Source of the DNA: Phyllobacterium calauticae
Lineage (GTDB): Bacteria; Pseudomonadota; Alphaproteobacteria; Rhizobiales; Rhizobiaceae
Length of the DNA stretch: 64,000 bases
NCBI RefSeq assembly: GCF_019991125.1
Contig: NZ_JAGENB010000004.1
Location: 62,001 to 126,000, forward strand
Direction: 5' to 3'
Part shown: in pieces, positions 45,976-54,824 of the stretch
Layout: every line of letters starts with the position of its first letter
Numbering within the stretch: the stretch's first letter is position 1
Position numbers and translations under genes: made by a program
Notes under the pieces: generated by a model
What the model was told of the DNA's origin: nothing
Database searches by the model: none
The model's input: the letters and a program-made list of their open reading frames with translations, nothing else

Positions 45976-46818
45976 TTGACTGAAGTTGCAGACCATCACA
46001 GACATATTACAAACGAAGAATGGCTTGAAGTACTCAAGCGAAGTGTGCATGTGTCCGAGATCGATGGGATTGAATTTCCTAAATTCCCACCTGCGGAACT
46101 CCAGTCGATGACCGTCGGCTCGGCCAACGAGGACGCACTGCAGGAAGCGTACAATTTCTATAAGGAAGTTAAGGAGCAGGCTGTACGCCTTGGAAATCCA
46201 ATTGGCTTGGACAGCAAGATACTGGATTTTGGTTGTTCGTGGGGGCGGTACCTTCGCTTCTTTTGGAGGGATACCTATGCCAAAAATTTGTTGGGCGTCG
46301 ATATCGATCCGGACGTCTTAAAGATCAGCGCAGATCTCAAAGTCCCAGGCGTTCTAAGTAGGATTGATCCGCGTGGCGATCTGCCATTTGAGAGCAGTTC
46401 CCTATCCCATGCCTTTAGTTACTCCGTTTTCACACATTTGCCAGAAAATATCTCATTGCATTGGATCAAAGAGATAGCCAGAGTATTGAAACCTGGAGGC
46501 GTTTTCGTATTCACTGTTGAACCGCCAAGGTTCATTGATTTTGTAGCAGATATCCCGGTCAATGCTGAATCTGCCTGGCATAGAGGGCTTCGTGCTGCTT
46601 TGGGGAATCCCGATGAAGCGCGCCGGAAAGCAGCGCGGGGTGAACTTGTCTACCTGCCTACTGGCGGTGGCGACTACAGAGCAGCGGATGTTTACGGCGA
46701 TGCAGTCATTCCAGAATCATATGCGCGCACAAAATGGTCCGAGTATTTTGAGGTCGCCGAATACATCGATGAACCCAACCGCTTTTGGCAAGCGGTTGTA
46801 GTTGCACGTCGGCGATAA
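45976..46818 (+). CDS. SAM-dependent methyltransferase
   Basis: The 280-aa protein has SAM motif KILDFGCSWGRYLRFF (about residues 65-80), then LLGVDIDPDVLKIS (acidic strand-2 end) and EIARVLKPGGVFVFTVEP. The N-terminal 60 aa are unlike other families. It probably acts on a glycan, given the neighbours. The start is a TTG at 45976 preceded by GAGAGGGA; the ATG at 45971 leads to an immediate stop in another phase. It is 45 bases after the WbsX gene and is the last of the rightward genes. Confidence 0.85.
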   Translation: MTEVADHHRHITNEEWLEVLKRSVHVSEIDGIEFPKFPPAELQSMTVGSANEDALQEAYNFYKEVKEQAVRLGNPIGLDSKILDFGCSWGRYLRFFWRDTYAKNLLGVDIDPDVLKISADLKVPGVLSRIDPRGDLPFESSSLSHAFSYSVFTHLPENISLHWIKEIARVLKPGGVFVFTVEPPRFIDFVADIPVNAESAWHRGLRAALGNPDEARRKAARGELVYLPTGGGDYRAADVYGDAVIPESYARTKWSEYFEVAEYIDEPNRFWQAVVVARRR

Positions 46819-46824
46819 GTTGCA

Positions 46825-46854
46825 AGCCCCATCATCTCTTGAAATGGTGGGGCT
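46825..46854. terminator. Terminator between convergent polysaccharide operons
   Basis: AGCCCCATCAT (46825-46835) and ATGGTGGGGCT (46844-46854) pair with one G-T mismatch around an 8-base loop. It lies just after the last rightward methyltransferase gene and ahead of the convergent GT2 gene. Confidence 0.7.
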
Positions 46855-46999
46855 GTAATCGCCTCAGATTTAGCTTGCATATATACAACACCAGTGAGAC
46901 AGTTGCGCACTCTCCGGCGACAACGCAAGTTGGAGGTTGGTGCCGGACCCGACCATGACCTTCAAACGCCTCGGAAGTACATCGTGCTTTAATATGCGC

Positions 47000-48937
47000 C
47001 TATTTCACGATGCCGGCTTTAACTCTTGGTGGCCAACTGAGTGAAAAGTCCTCACGGTCCAGCGTCAGATTTGGACTATATGCGGGATCTTCCAGAAGAA
47101 TTTTACCCCAGCGCTGCTGAACGAATTTTGCTTCACTATAAAACCTTCGCTTCTTTTCCGGCGTATCTTCAAGCCCACGTGATGCTGACTCATGATGGTA
47201 AAGCTCTGCATAAGGCGTCCACACATTCCGATATCCTGCCTCACGAACGCGAATACAGAAGTCGACGTCGTTAAATGCCACCTTCAAGTTTTCCTCATCC
47301 AGACCACCAACTTCCCAGAAAATATCTTTTCGTATGATCAAACAGGCGGCGGTTACAGCGCTGAGGGTATGAATAAGTTGGGCACGCCCAAAATATCCCG
47401 GCGCGTTGCGCGGCAATCCTTTGTGGGAGTGACCTGCAACCCCGCTGATTCCGAGGATAACACCGCCATGTTGAAGGGTGTTGTCAGGATACCACAAACG
47501 CGCACCAACAGCCCCTACACCGTGTTGGCTGGCCAAACCTACCATTTCGCTCAGCCAATCCCCCGATATGACTTCAATATCATTATTGATCAGACCCAAG
47601 TATTCGCCTTTTATCGCCTTTGCCGCACTATTATTCAATGCGGAATAGTTGAATGGTCTGGTATCACGGATGACTTGTATCCGCTCCTCACGAGAAATCT
47701 TATCGAGGTACTTCAGAGTGTCCTCTTCATCGGAATTATTATCGACGATAACTATCTCATAGTTCGTGTACTCGGTCTTCGAAACGATGCTCTCTATGCA
47801 TTGCCGCAATAGTTTTAGCCCGTTGCGCGTCGGAATGATCAGGCTCACCAAAGGACGCGGATCCGGTAATTTGTAACGCGTGCGATACATGCCAAAATCG
47901 AGCAGTTCCGAGGTAGCATTGATACCCATCCGTTGAAAATGCTCGTTAAGCACCTGCTGCCCTACGCGGAGTGCATATCCCTTGTTGCTCCCCGATTGTG
48001 CGGTGCTATCGGCGTGACTGCGCCAATGATAAAGCACCCGCGGAATGTGCACGATCTGATCGGGCGTCAATGTTTCGATACAGCGCAAAGCGAGATCGTA
48101 ATCCTGAGAACCCTCCGTCCCAACCCTGAAGCCTCCCACGGCCTTCACCAGACCTGCTTTATAGACACCCAAATGGCATATCATATTATGGGAAAGGAAC
48201 AGATCAGGATTCCAATCCGACTTAAAATACGGGCTGAAGCGTTTGCCTGTTTCATCTATCTTATCCTCATCAGAGTAGATAAGACCCGCAGCTGGGTTTT
48301 GCTGCAAAGCCTCAAACACATAGTAAAGAGCCTCTGGTGTGAGCACATCATCCTGATCCATAAGCGCGATCCACTCACCGGTCGCAAGTTCCAGCGCGCT
48401 GTTGGAGGCGGCCGAAATATGACCATTGGTCTCACGGAAAATGATCTTTATCCGCTTGTCCAGCGTTTGATATCGAAGAAGTTCTTCACGTACTTTCGGG
48501 TTTGTGGATTTGTCATCGGCAATACAAAGTTGCCAGTGCGGGTAAACCTGATTTTGAACCGATTCTATTGCCGCCTGCAGCCATACCAGATTGGGATTAT
48601 ACACAGGCATGACAATCGATATCAGAGGCAGGTTTCCCACCCGTTTTAAATGCTCCTCCACGGCGGCAGGTTCCAAATGATCCAGGATCGCATAATGCTC
48701 GAGCCATTCGGCGTAATCGTTCCCGTACATGCTTCCCTTGGGATTTGCGCTATCCATTGCCCTGATTCTGCGCAGCAGGCCGGAAATGCCATCCCGTCGT
48801 ATTATTTGAGAAGCATGCCTCATCGAGGCATTGACGCCGCCGTGCTGAACAAGGTTCAAAAGGACCTTGAATTTAATCAACATACCATGTGTTCGATTGG
48901 CAAAAAATCGATAGGGCCCAGCCATTTTCCAACTCAT
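47000..48937 (-). CDS. Tandem family-2 glycosyltransferase
   Basis: The 645-aa protein has two GT-A domains. The first (about residues 103-310) has LISIVMPVYNPNLVWLQAAI, ADDKSTNPKV and the DXD-like WIALMDQDDVLTPEAL, then YSDEDKID. The second (about 365-600) has VSLIIPTRNGLKLLRQCIES, VDNNSDEEDT, YLGLINNDIEVISGDWL and FNDVDFCIRV. Such bifunctional cytoplasmic enzymes add sugars processively or build a disaccharide repeat. It reads leftward after the 719-aa gene with a 322-base gap, so it may have its own promoter. A later Met (MAGPYRFF) is an alternative start. Confidence 0.9.
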   Translation of the reverse strand: MSWKMAGPYRFFANRTHGMLIKFKVLLNLVQHGGVNASMRHASQIIRRDGISGLLRRIRAMDSANPKGSMYGNDYAEWLEHYAILDHLEPAAVEEHLKRVGNLPLISIVMPVYNPNLVWLQAAIESVQNQVYPHWQLCIADDKSTNPKVREELLRYQTLDKRIKIIFRETNGHISAASNSALELATGEWIALMDQDDVLTPEALYYVFEALQQNPAAGLIYSDEDKIDETGKRFSPYFKSDWNPDLFLSHNMICHLGVYKAGLVKAVGGFRVGTEGSQDYDLALRCIETLTPDQIVHIPRVLYHWRSHADSTAQSGSNKGYALRVGQQVLNEHFQRMGINATSELLDFGMYRTRYKLPDPRPLVSLIIPTRNGLKLLRQCIESIVSKTEYTNYEIVIVDNNSDEEDTLKYLDKISREERIQVIRDTRPFNYSALNNSAAKAIKGEYLGLINNDIEVISGDWLSEMVGLASQHGVGAVGARLWYPDNTLQHGGVILGISGVAGHSHKGLPRNAPGYFGRAQLIHTLSAVTAACLIIRKDIFWEVGGLDEENLKVAFNDVDFCIRVREAGYRNVWTPYAELYHHESASRGLEDTPEKKRRFYSEAKFVQQRWGKILLEDPAYSPNLTLDREDFSLSWPPRVKAGIVK

Positions 48938-49259
48938 CGAATTCTCATATACTAGTATACCCTGTGTTTTCCCGAGTATCTGATTTTAGAGCCTGTTCAC
49001 AGGCAGATTTACTTCAGCGAATTTTAGTATCGGACATGAAACCACGTTATTGAGGTTGTCATCCTCATGGTTTAGACAATCGGTCTCAGGTGGCAGCTTA
49101 TCATTCTCATTCTGCAGCTTTGGTTCTCATATTTAGGATATGATGTAAATCGTGCTCGTCTCTTGTTTTGTTCTCGCTGTTCTGGATGCGGGCCGATAAG
49201 CCAGAACGAAACTTGAACCGCCGCCGCAATACAACAGGATTGAACATACCGGATTGCAG
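48938..49259. other. Intergenic stretch between the GT-C-like and GT2 genes
   Basis: No gene is supported on either strand. A perfect palindrome TATACTAGTATA (48951-48962) lies just upstream of the GT2 start and may belong to its promoter or be an operator. Confidence 0.4.
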
Positions 49260-51419
49260 CTACTGAAATGCCGGCGTTGCCATCGCACCCCACGCTCCCC
49301 ATCCCCGTCCTTTGTCCTCCAGCGTTATGCTCACGTTCGATTTTTCGCCTTCCTTGCATGCATCAAACGCATTTATCTGCAAATATTGCCATAAATGGGG
49401 TCGCAGCAAATCAAACACCGGTGTCTCATCAGAGACCATCCTACCGTTGGACTTGATGACAAGACTTAACCCTTCTGTTGAGGGTCCACGCAAGATTGGA
49501 ACAATGACGGTCCGACAGGTGGTATCGAGAATGTTGTAGGTGATGCTGCCTACGTCCTCATCGGACGAAACCCAAGTGCCGCTGATTTCGGCCCCCTCAT
49601 AGGGTGCGCTTATGGAAAGGATGGCTGGCACGCCGGGGCTACCCGTTGCGCCTGAATGCACAACCTGCGTTTGCAGGGGTGCTAATTTCCCAGCTGGAAC
49701 CAGGTATGGCCCATATGGCAAGAGGGGAAGATCCACACGGCACGGCTTTTCGTTCTCGCCGAAAATCGCCACCAAAGCGATGGGATGGCTTGTATTGCCG
49801 GCTGTCCCATTTATGGGCACCACAAAACCACGATAATTCCTGTTTGCGCCAACAGTTTTAGCAATATCGGAGCGACGCTGAAGTGGAGCCGTGTATCCGA
49901 GAACATTCTGGCTTGCGTCGACGGCAACAATCCACCATGGCGTTTGTCGTTTCGCATTTGTCACCCAGCCAGTGGCCTGCCACGCCGAAGCAGAAAGGCG
50001 CTGGACTTTTTCGACGGATCCAAGTTCACACGCCTGTGCCGGTTTATCAGTCCACTGTTTCCAACTCGATCCTGACAATCCCGGGTTATCAGCGAATAGA
50101 TTGAGTTTGGCGTCACGAAGGAAATCGATCGCCTGGTTTATGTGATCTGGTACGGGGTATAACTTCAAAAGTTGCTCATCGAGCATCAGACCGGAAGACA
50201 GAAAATATCCAGCCTGATTGACTTCATTCGCGTGGCTGGCACCGGCAATATTACCCGGCCTCAAACTGGTCCATGCTGCAACACTTAAGGCAAGAAGAAT
50301 CCACAATCCCGATCGAGCCTGACGAAGGAATGGACGATAGTCGGATATCATCGCCACGCGGAACAGTATGGCAAAGAGCGTCATCCATAGAACAAGCATG
50401 GGCGTCGAGTAACGCGACGCCAATGCTGCGCCCGGGCCCAGTGAAAACCGTCCCCACGCTGCACCAACAGCCGTTGCAAAAAGAAAACTCGCCAGCGCAA
50501 AAAGGCCCACCAAAGCATCGTCAAGCGGGCGCCTGCGCAGAAATGGCATTAGAACATGGTGTAAAAACAGGATGCCATAGGCTCCGAACAAGAGCAGACC
50601 AAATATTGCGGCAATAACCCCTTTGCTTGTGATCGGGCTGCCGAGCATACCGAAGAAGAAGGATGTAAAATTGCCAACTGTCTTCAACGCGGGCTCTCCG
50701 ATGGCAGGAGCCCCTCTCGTCAGCACAATAAAAATTCCGATGAGCAAAGCGCCGACAGCCCCGTAGAGAACGGTTTTGATGGGCCGGTAACGCCGCAAAA
50801 CAAGCAATATCAGAATAGAAATGGGCAATGCGACGCCATTGCCCATTGAAAACACACCCAAGCCCGTTGTCACAAGCAATCCTGCAAACCACCAGCGGGA
50901 ACTGGGGTGCTCACGATCACTAATTTTCAATCCAAGAAGGCAGCTCGCAAGGGCAAAGATTATCACCAGATAAAATTGCGGCTGGAAACCCCAAAGCAAA
51001 TTTTCCCATTGGGCCAACGAAAATCCTGATGCAGAGAAAAGTAAAAAGAAAATATAGAAATACTTGTTTTCTCGGTCATTGACGAACAATAGCTTGGCCA
51101 AAAGCCACGCAATACAAAATGTTGCGACGCCGATTGAAACGATGAGGGGGCCATTGGTTAAGCTGAAAAAATAATAATCGAGAAAGAAAATCAGCTTTGT
51201 CGTTGCAATGACATGCTCATTATGTGCCGCAAAAAGATATTGGAGCGAGAGCGTGTCTTGCTTTGATCTAGCCAGCGCAGCCGCAAATTCCCACTGATCC
51301 CAATAAAGGGGGACCATATAGTTCGCCCGCACGAATAAAATCGAGTAAACTATAAGAACCAAGGAGATTAAACAGACCAGCGCCAGGAACATCGCGTTCC
51401 TTGTGACCATTCTAAGCAT
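49260..51419 (-). CDS. Large polytopic membrane protein, putative GT-C arabinosyltransferase-like
   Basis: The 719-aa protein has about twelve helices in the first 420 aa and a soluble C-terminal domain of about 290 aa, expected in the periplasm. After TM1 it shows YWDQWEFAAAL and AAHNEHVIATTKLIF; later ENLLWGFQPQFYL and AWGRFSLGPGAALASRYSTP. The same ordered motifs (DxW, HNEH, WxFQ, WGRxxL...RY) are in the 554-aa protein at 40936-42600. It starts 3 bases after the GtrA stop and ends the seven-gene operon with UbiA, DprE1 and DprE2. By analogy with mycobacterial Emb/Aft proteins it could transfer arabinose from a lipid donor, but this is inference; no sequence family was identified. Confidence 0.65.
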   Translation of the reverse strand: MLRMVTRNAMFLALVCLISLVLIVYSILFVRANYMVPLYWDQWEFAAALARSKQDTLSLQYLFAAHNEHVIATTKLIFFLDYYFFSLTNGPLIVSIGVATFCIAWLLAKLLFVNDRENKYFYIFFLLFSASGFSLAQWENLLWGFQPQFYLVIIFALASCLLGLKISDREHPSSRWWFAGLLVTTGLGVFSMGNGVALPISILILLVLRRYRPIKTVLYGAVGALLIGIFIVLTRGAPAIGEPALKTVGNFTSFFFGMLGSPITSKGVIAAIFGLLLFGAYGILFLHHVLMPFLRRRPLDDALVGLFALASFLFATAVGAAWGRFSLGPGAALASRYSTPMLVLWMTLFAILFRVAMISDYRPFLRQARSGLWILLALSVAAWTSLRPGNIAGASHANEVNQAGYFLSSGLMLDEQLLKLYPVPDHINQAIDFLRDAKLNLFADNPGLSGSSWKQWTDKPAQACELGSVEKVQRLSASAWQATGWVTNAKRQTPWWIVAVDASQNVLGYTAPLQRRSDIAKTVGANRNYRGFVVPINGTAGNTSHPIALVAIFGENEKPCRVDLPLLPYGPYLVPAGKLAPLQTQVVHSGATGSPGVPAILSISAPYEGAEISGTWVSSDEDVGSITYNILDTTCRTVIVPILRGPSTEGLSLVIKSNGRMVSDETPVFDLLRPHLWQYLQINAFDACKEGEKSNVSITLEDKGRGWGAWGAMATPAFQ

Positions 51420-51422
51420 TGA

Positions 51423-51848
51423 TTATTGTCCATCCTTACGGGCGAAAGTGAATGATTTATGCGCGAGGTAGCTGGTGATAACGGGGCTCAGGACGCCGAT
51501 GATATGGGCTGTCGTGTCCGCGTTCCACGTGTAATTGATCAAGGGGAAAAACCAGCGGGCCAAACCGACGCTGACGAGCCAGACCTGCAGGAGCGACACC
51601 AGATTGACCAGACCGAACCGTATGTATTCCTGGCGCACGGAACTACCCGACTGATCAAAGACGAACAGCTTCATCAAGATATAGGCTGTTGTCATTCCAG
51701 CCAGGTAAGCCAGCACGATTGCCGCACTGAACGGCATGATCTGCGACAGGGCAATGCGCGAGGCAATGTTCACTGCAGCTGCGATACCACCCGAAATGAC
51801 AAAACGCAGAAATGGCGAGGCGACGATTGCAGTCGCTCGTTCACGCAT
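51423..51848 (-). CDS. GtrA-family membrane protein (putative lipid-linked sugar translocation)
   Basis: The 141-aa protein has four hydrophobic helices and the GtrA pattern FVISGGIAAAVNIASRIALS at the N-terminus and YTWNADTTAHIIGVLSP, SYLAHKSFTF at the end. GtrA proteins are linked to flipping polyprenyl-phosphate sugars; the mycobacterial relative Rv3789 lies beside dprE1 and dprE2. The start MRERATAIVASP at 51848 shares one base with the upstream stop (TGATG), a sign of coupling. Confidence 0.87.
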   Translation of the reverse strand: MRERATAIVASPFLRFVISGGIAAAVNIASRIALSQIMPFSAAIVLAYLAGMTTAYILMKLFVFDQSGSSVRQEYIRFGLVNLVSLLQVWLVSVGLARWFFPLINYTWNADTTAHIIGVLSPVITSYLAHKSFTFARKDGQ

Positions 51849-53128
51849 CAGACGACCGCCTCGGCCATGGACCTGCCGAAGCGGATGCTCTCCGACACAC
51901 CCCGATCTTCGGGATAGTAAAAGCATGTGTCCGCAATCTGCAGGCCAGAGATCGGTGTCTGGACCGCTGGCAGTTTCTCGTAAAAATTGGGCTCACAGAC
52001 CGGCTGGGCATACCGAAGACGGCCCACCGTTGCATCGATGAGATCGTTTCGGGTAACAGCCGGATTGATGCGCTGGATGTAGCCGAACGCCTCATCGATG
52101 AACTGCTGATCCGTCCACTGCCATTTCGGCTGGCTGGTCGGCATATAGTAGGGCACGTACACAATCGTGTCATCCACCGGACGCAGATTTGAAAACTCGA
52201 TGATACCGGGAATATCAATGTTTTCATCGACAATATTGAGCCAGAAATTCTTCGTGACCGACTGCTTGAGCTTGAACAGCAGGCAGACAACGCCGATGTT
52301 GCGGATGGCGTCGTATCGATCCCGCCAGGACTGCGGAAGATCCGGAGCAAGTTTGGACACCAATGGCGTCGGCACCGTAGAAATCACCGCATCGCCGGGG
52401 AAAAACCTCCCGCCTGCCGTAACACCAATGACTTTTCCGTTCTCAGTTTCTATTTTTTCGGCCGGGGCTGCGAGATGCAGCCGCCCGCCTTTTGCTTCAA
52501 ACGCAGATACCAGTGCCTTGACGAGGGTCTCGCTTCCTCCCTCGATATAGCCCAGCTCCTCCTGAAATATCGAACGACGGGAATTGCCGATGCGCTTGAT
52601 GCGCGTGGCGATCCAGGATGCGGAGATATCGTCCGACAGTTCGTAGAACTTGAGCTGCATCAGCCGGCGCCAAAGCGTCTCATAGACTTCCTTGCCGGAC
52701 CCGCGCTCGATCCATTGTTTGGCAGTCAATTTTTCAATGCTGTTGAAGACCTTTGCCTTCGTCGTCAAAAACATCTGCGCGCCAGTGCGCAACTTCGCAA
52801 TGAAGCTCAGATGCGGGAACATCAGCAGCGAAATGGGGCTTCCCCAAGGATGGACCTTGTCTTTCATGTAATAGGCCATGGAGGTTGGCGTCCAGCGCAT
52901 CTTGTCGCCGATACCGAGCTCGTCCATCAAGGCGAAAGTCGGCTTGTCGGTTTTGCAGACAAAGTGATAGTACCGCTCGATCGACACTCCACCGAAGTCA
53001 AAGTGCGCGGCCATGCCGCCCGGTTTGCTGTCTGCCTCGATCAAATCAACTTCATGACCAAGCGTTGCGGCCCGGTGCGCTGCGGCAAGCCCCATCGGGC
53101 CAGCACCTATGACAATGATCCTGCTCAT
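51848..53128 (-). CDS. FAD-dependent amine-oxidase-fold oxidoreductase
   Basis: The 426-aa flavoprotein has the FAD motif IVIGAGPMGLAAAHRAATLG (GxGxxG at 8-13), EADSKPGGMAAHFDFGG as in amine oxidases, protoporphyrinogen oxidase and UDP-galactopyranose mutase-like proteins, and a C-terminal FAD contact (ADTCFYYPEDRGVSESIRFG). Such enzymes are frequent in cell-wall glycan clusters with unproven roles. Position between the epimerase and GtrA genes (9-base gap and 1-base overlap) ties it to the arabinose-lipid operon. Substrate is unknown. Confidence 0.85.
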   Translation of the reverse strand: MSRIIVIGAGPMGLAAAHRAATLGHEVDLIEADSKPGGMAAHFDFGGVSIERYYHFVCKTDKPTFALMDELGIGDKMRWTPTSMAYYMKDKVHPWGSPISLLMFPHLSFIAKLRTGAQMFLTTKAKVFNSIEKLTAKQWIERGSGKEVYETLWRRLMQLKFYELSDDISASWIATRIKRIGNSRRSIFQEELGYIEGGSETLVKALVSAFEAKGGRLHLAAPAEKIETENGKVIGVTAGGRFFPGDAVISTVPTPLVSKLAPDLPQSWRDRYDAIRNIGVVCLLFKLKQSVTKNFWLNIVDENIDIPGIIEFSNLRPVDDTIVYVPYYMPTSQPKWQWTDQQFIDEAFGYIQRINPAVTRNDLIDATVGRLRYAQPVCEPNFYEKLPAVQTPISGLQIADTCFYYPEDRGVSESIRFGRSMAEAVV

Positions 53129-53137
53129 GTAAAATCC

Positions 53138-54073
53138 TCAGAAATCCAGAACGATGCCGGAATAGCGGGCATCAAGATATGTCTCTTCCAGCGCGGTGCG
53201 CAGCGGCGTTGCTTTGATACCGAATATTTCCGGCCAATCGATCACAGGAAATGTTTCCGGTATGACCAGCGCTTCGAGCTGCCGGGTGGTGAACGGCGGA
53301 TTGCTGTTGAACTTGCCGTACACGAACAACAGCGCCCAGAACAGGTGATAGGGCAGATGAACGATCCTGGCTTTCGGCTTGACCGTGTCATGTATCAGCT
53401 GGATGAGATCGCCATAGTGAATCTGCTCCAGCCCCGATATATCATAGGTTCCTGTTGCGCGGCTGGTCAAACCGGACGCGATGATTGCGGCGAAATCGCC
53501 GACATAAAGCGGTTGACGGATAAACTTGCCATCGCCGGGAATGGGAAAGATGGCGGTCCGGTCCATAAACCTGCGCAACCAGCCCAGATGTTTGCGATCG
53601 AACCAGCCAAACATCAGCGTCGGGCGCAATATCAGATGCGGAATGTCGCCGACGGTATCGATGAATTTCTCTTGGGTGGTTTTGGAGCGCGTATAGAAAT
53701 CATCGGCCTGCGAGTGCACGACCGAAGAAGAAATCTGCACGAAATAGGGTACGCTGTGCTTTCGCATGGCCGCGACAATATTTTCAGTGGCCGTGACATT
53801 GTTGTCGGTGAATTCCTGTTCCTGGAGACCACCAATCTGCGCTTGATTCAGCACCAGGGCATCGGCGCCGGCCAGTGCATCCATCCATGGGCCCGGCTTG
53901 GCGAGATCGGCTTCGATTGTCTCGATTTCCGGATGCATCCGCCGCAGCAAAGCGGTGTTTGTCGGGTGCTTGTCGATCCCCACGATCTTGATATCCGGGT
54001 TCGTTTTCAGCCTGGCGATCAGGTTTTGACCAACAAGTCCTGCAGCGCCAGTTATGATAATCCGTCGTGTCAT
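53138..54073 (-). CDS. NAD-dependent sugar epimerase/dehydratase (extended SDR)
   Basis: The 311-aa protein has the Rossmann motif IIITGAAGLVGQNLIARL, catalytic FYTRSKTTQEKF (YxxxK) and FVQISSSVVHS with the active-site Ser. LRPTLMFGWFDRKHLG and PLYVGDFAAIIASG are the usual extended-SDR positions. The start at 54073 (MTRRIIITG) overlaps the DprE2-like stop by 4 bases (ATGA); the longer frame would run across that gene. It probably modifies a nucleotide or lipid-linked sugar in the same pathway. Confidence 0.86.
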   Translation of the reverse strand: MTRRIIITGAAGLVGQNLIARLKTNPDIKIVGIDKHPTNTALLRRMHPEIETIEADLAKPGPWMDALAGADALVLNQAQIGGLQEQEFTDNNVTATENIVAAMRKHSVPYFVQISSSVVHSQADDFYTRSKTTQEKFIDTVGDIPHLILRPTLMFGWFDRKHLGWLRRFMDRTAIFPIPGDGKFIRQPLYVGDFAAIIASGLTSRATGTYDISGLEQIHYGDLIQLIHDTVKPKARIVHLPYHLFWALLFVYGKFNSNPPFTTRQLEALVIPETFPVIDWPEIFGIKATPLRTALEETYLDARYSGIVLDF

Positions 54074-54807
54074 ATGCTCATCCGATTGAAAATCACCGTC
54101 GGCAGATTGCGGATGATCAGCATGATCAAACGCCAGCGGCCGGGGGCGTAGAAAACTGGGCCAGTGCGATCCGCGGCGCGCCGTGCCACTCGCGCAATCT
54201 GTTCGGGCGTTGCCCACAAGGCGCCTTTGCGGTTCATGCCCTCCGTCATGGGCGTGATGGTTGGCCCTGGTTTGACGATGGCAGCGCGCGGACCGTTGCT
54301 GGCAAAGCGATGGGAGATGCCTTCAACCAGTGTGGCAAGCCCGGCCTTGGCTGCGCCATAGACATAATTGGCACGTCGCCCCCGATCGCCAGCCACGGAT
54401 CCCAGAACGACAAGCGAACCCCTCGCCTGCCCTTCGAATACATCGGCGACAGCGAGGCACCATGCGGCAACCGAGTTGAAATTGACCTGCAATATCTCCT
54501 CGGCAACGTCCGTCAACTGCTCCGCCTCATCCTGCTCGCCCAGCACGCCATAGGCAATAAGCACATGGTCCACTCCGCCGAGCGTTGCACAGAATTGCGC
54601 AAGCGCAGAGCGCACATTCTCTGGCGCTGCCAGATCATAAACGGCAGTCTCGGCGCGGACGGCGCCCCTTACCTTCAAGTCAGCAGCGATAGCGTCGAGC
54701 TTGGCTTGTTGCCGCCCGACCAGCAACAGGTCGGCACCTTCGCTTGCGTAGAGGCGAGCCGTCGCTTCGGCAATCGCCGACGTTGCTCCCAATATGATGA
54801 CACGCAC
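54070..54807 (-). CDS. DprE2-like SDR, decaprenylphosphoryl-2-keto-ribose reductase type
   Basis: The 245-aa SDR begins GTG at 54805-54807 (RVIILGATSAIAE) with a GAGGAA ribosome site 8 bases before. It has NAD(P) motif GATSAIAE, VLGSVAGDRGRRANYVYGAAK (the last five residues holding the YxxxK) and VKPGPTITPMTEG. Mycobacterial DprE2 (Rv3791) has the same RRAN-YVYG-AKAG arrangement. In that pathway DprE1 and DprE2 epimerise C2 of polyprenylphosphoryl-ribose to arabinose. It follows the DprE1-like gene by 17 bases. The assignment rests on motif similarity and the adjacent genes. Confidence 0.83.
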   Translation of the reverse strand: MRVIILGATSAIAEATARLYASEGADLLLVGRQQAKLDAIAADLKVRGAVRAETAVYDLAAPENVRSALAQFCATLGGVDHVLIAYGVLGEQDEAEQLTDVAEEILQVNFNSVAAWCLAVADVFEGQARGSLVVLGSVAGDRGRRANYVYGAAKAGLATLVEGISHRFASNGPRAAIVKPGPTITPMTEGMNRKGALWATPEQIARVARRAADRTGPVFYAPGRWRLIMLIIRNLPTVIFNRMSI

Positions 54808-54824
54808 GAAATTATTCCTCTTCT

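Noticed and set aside
52475-54151. 558-aa plus-strand open frame
   Set aside because: Opposite the FAD oxidoreductase and epimerase genes, both with clear motifs.
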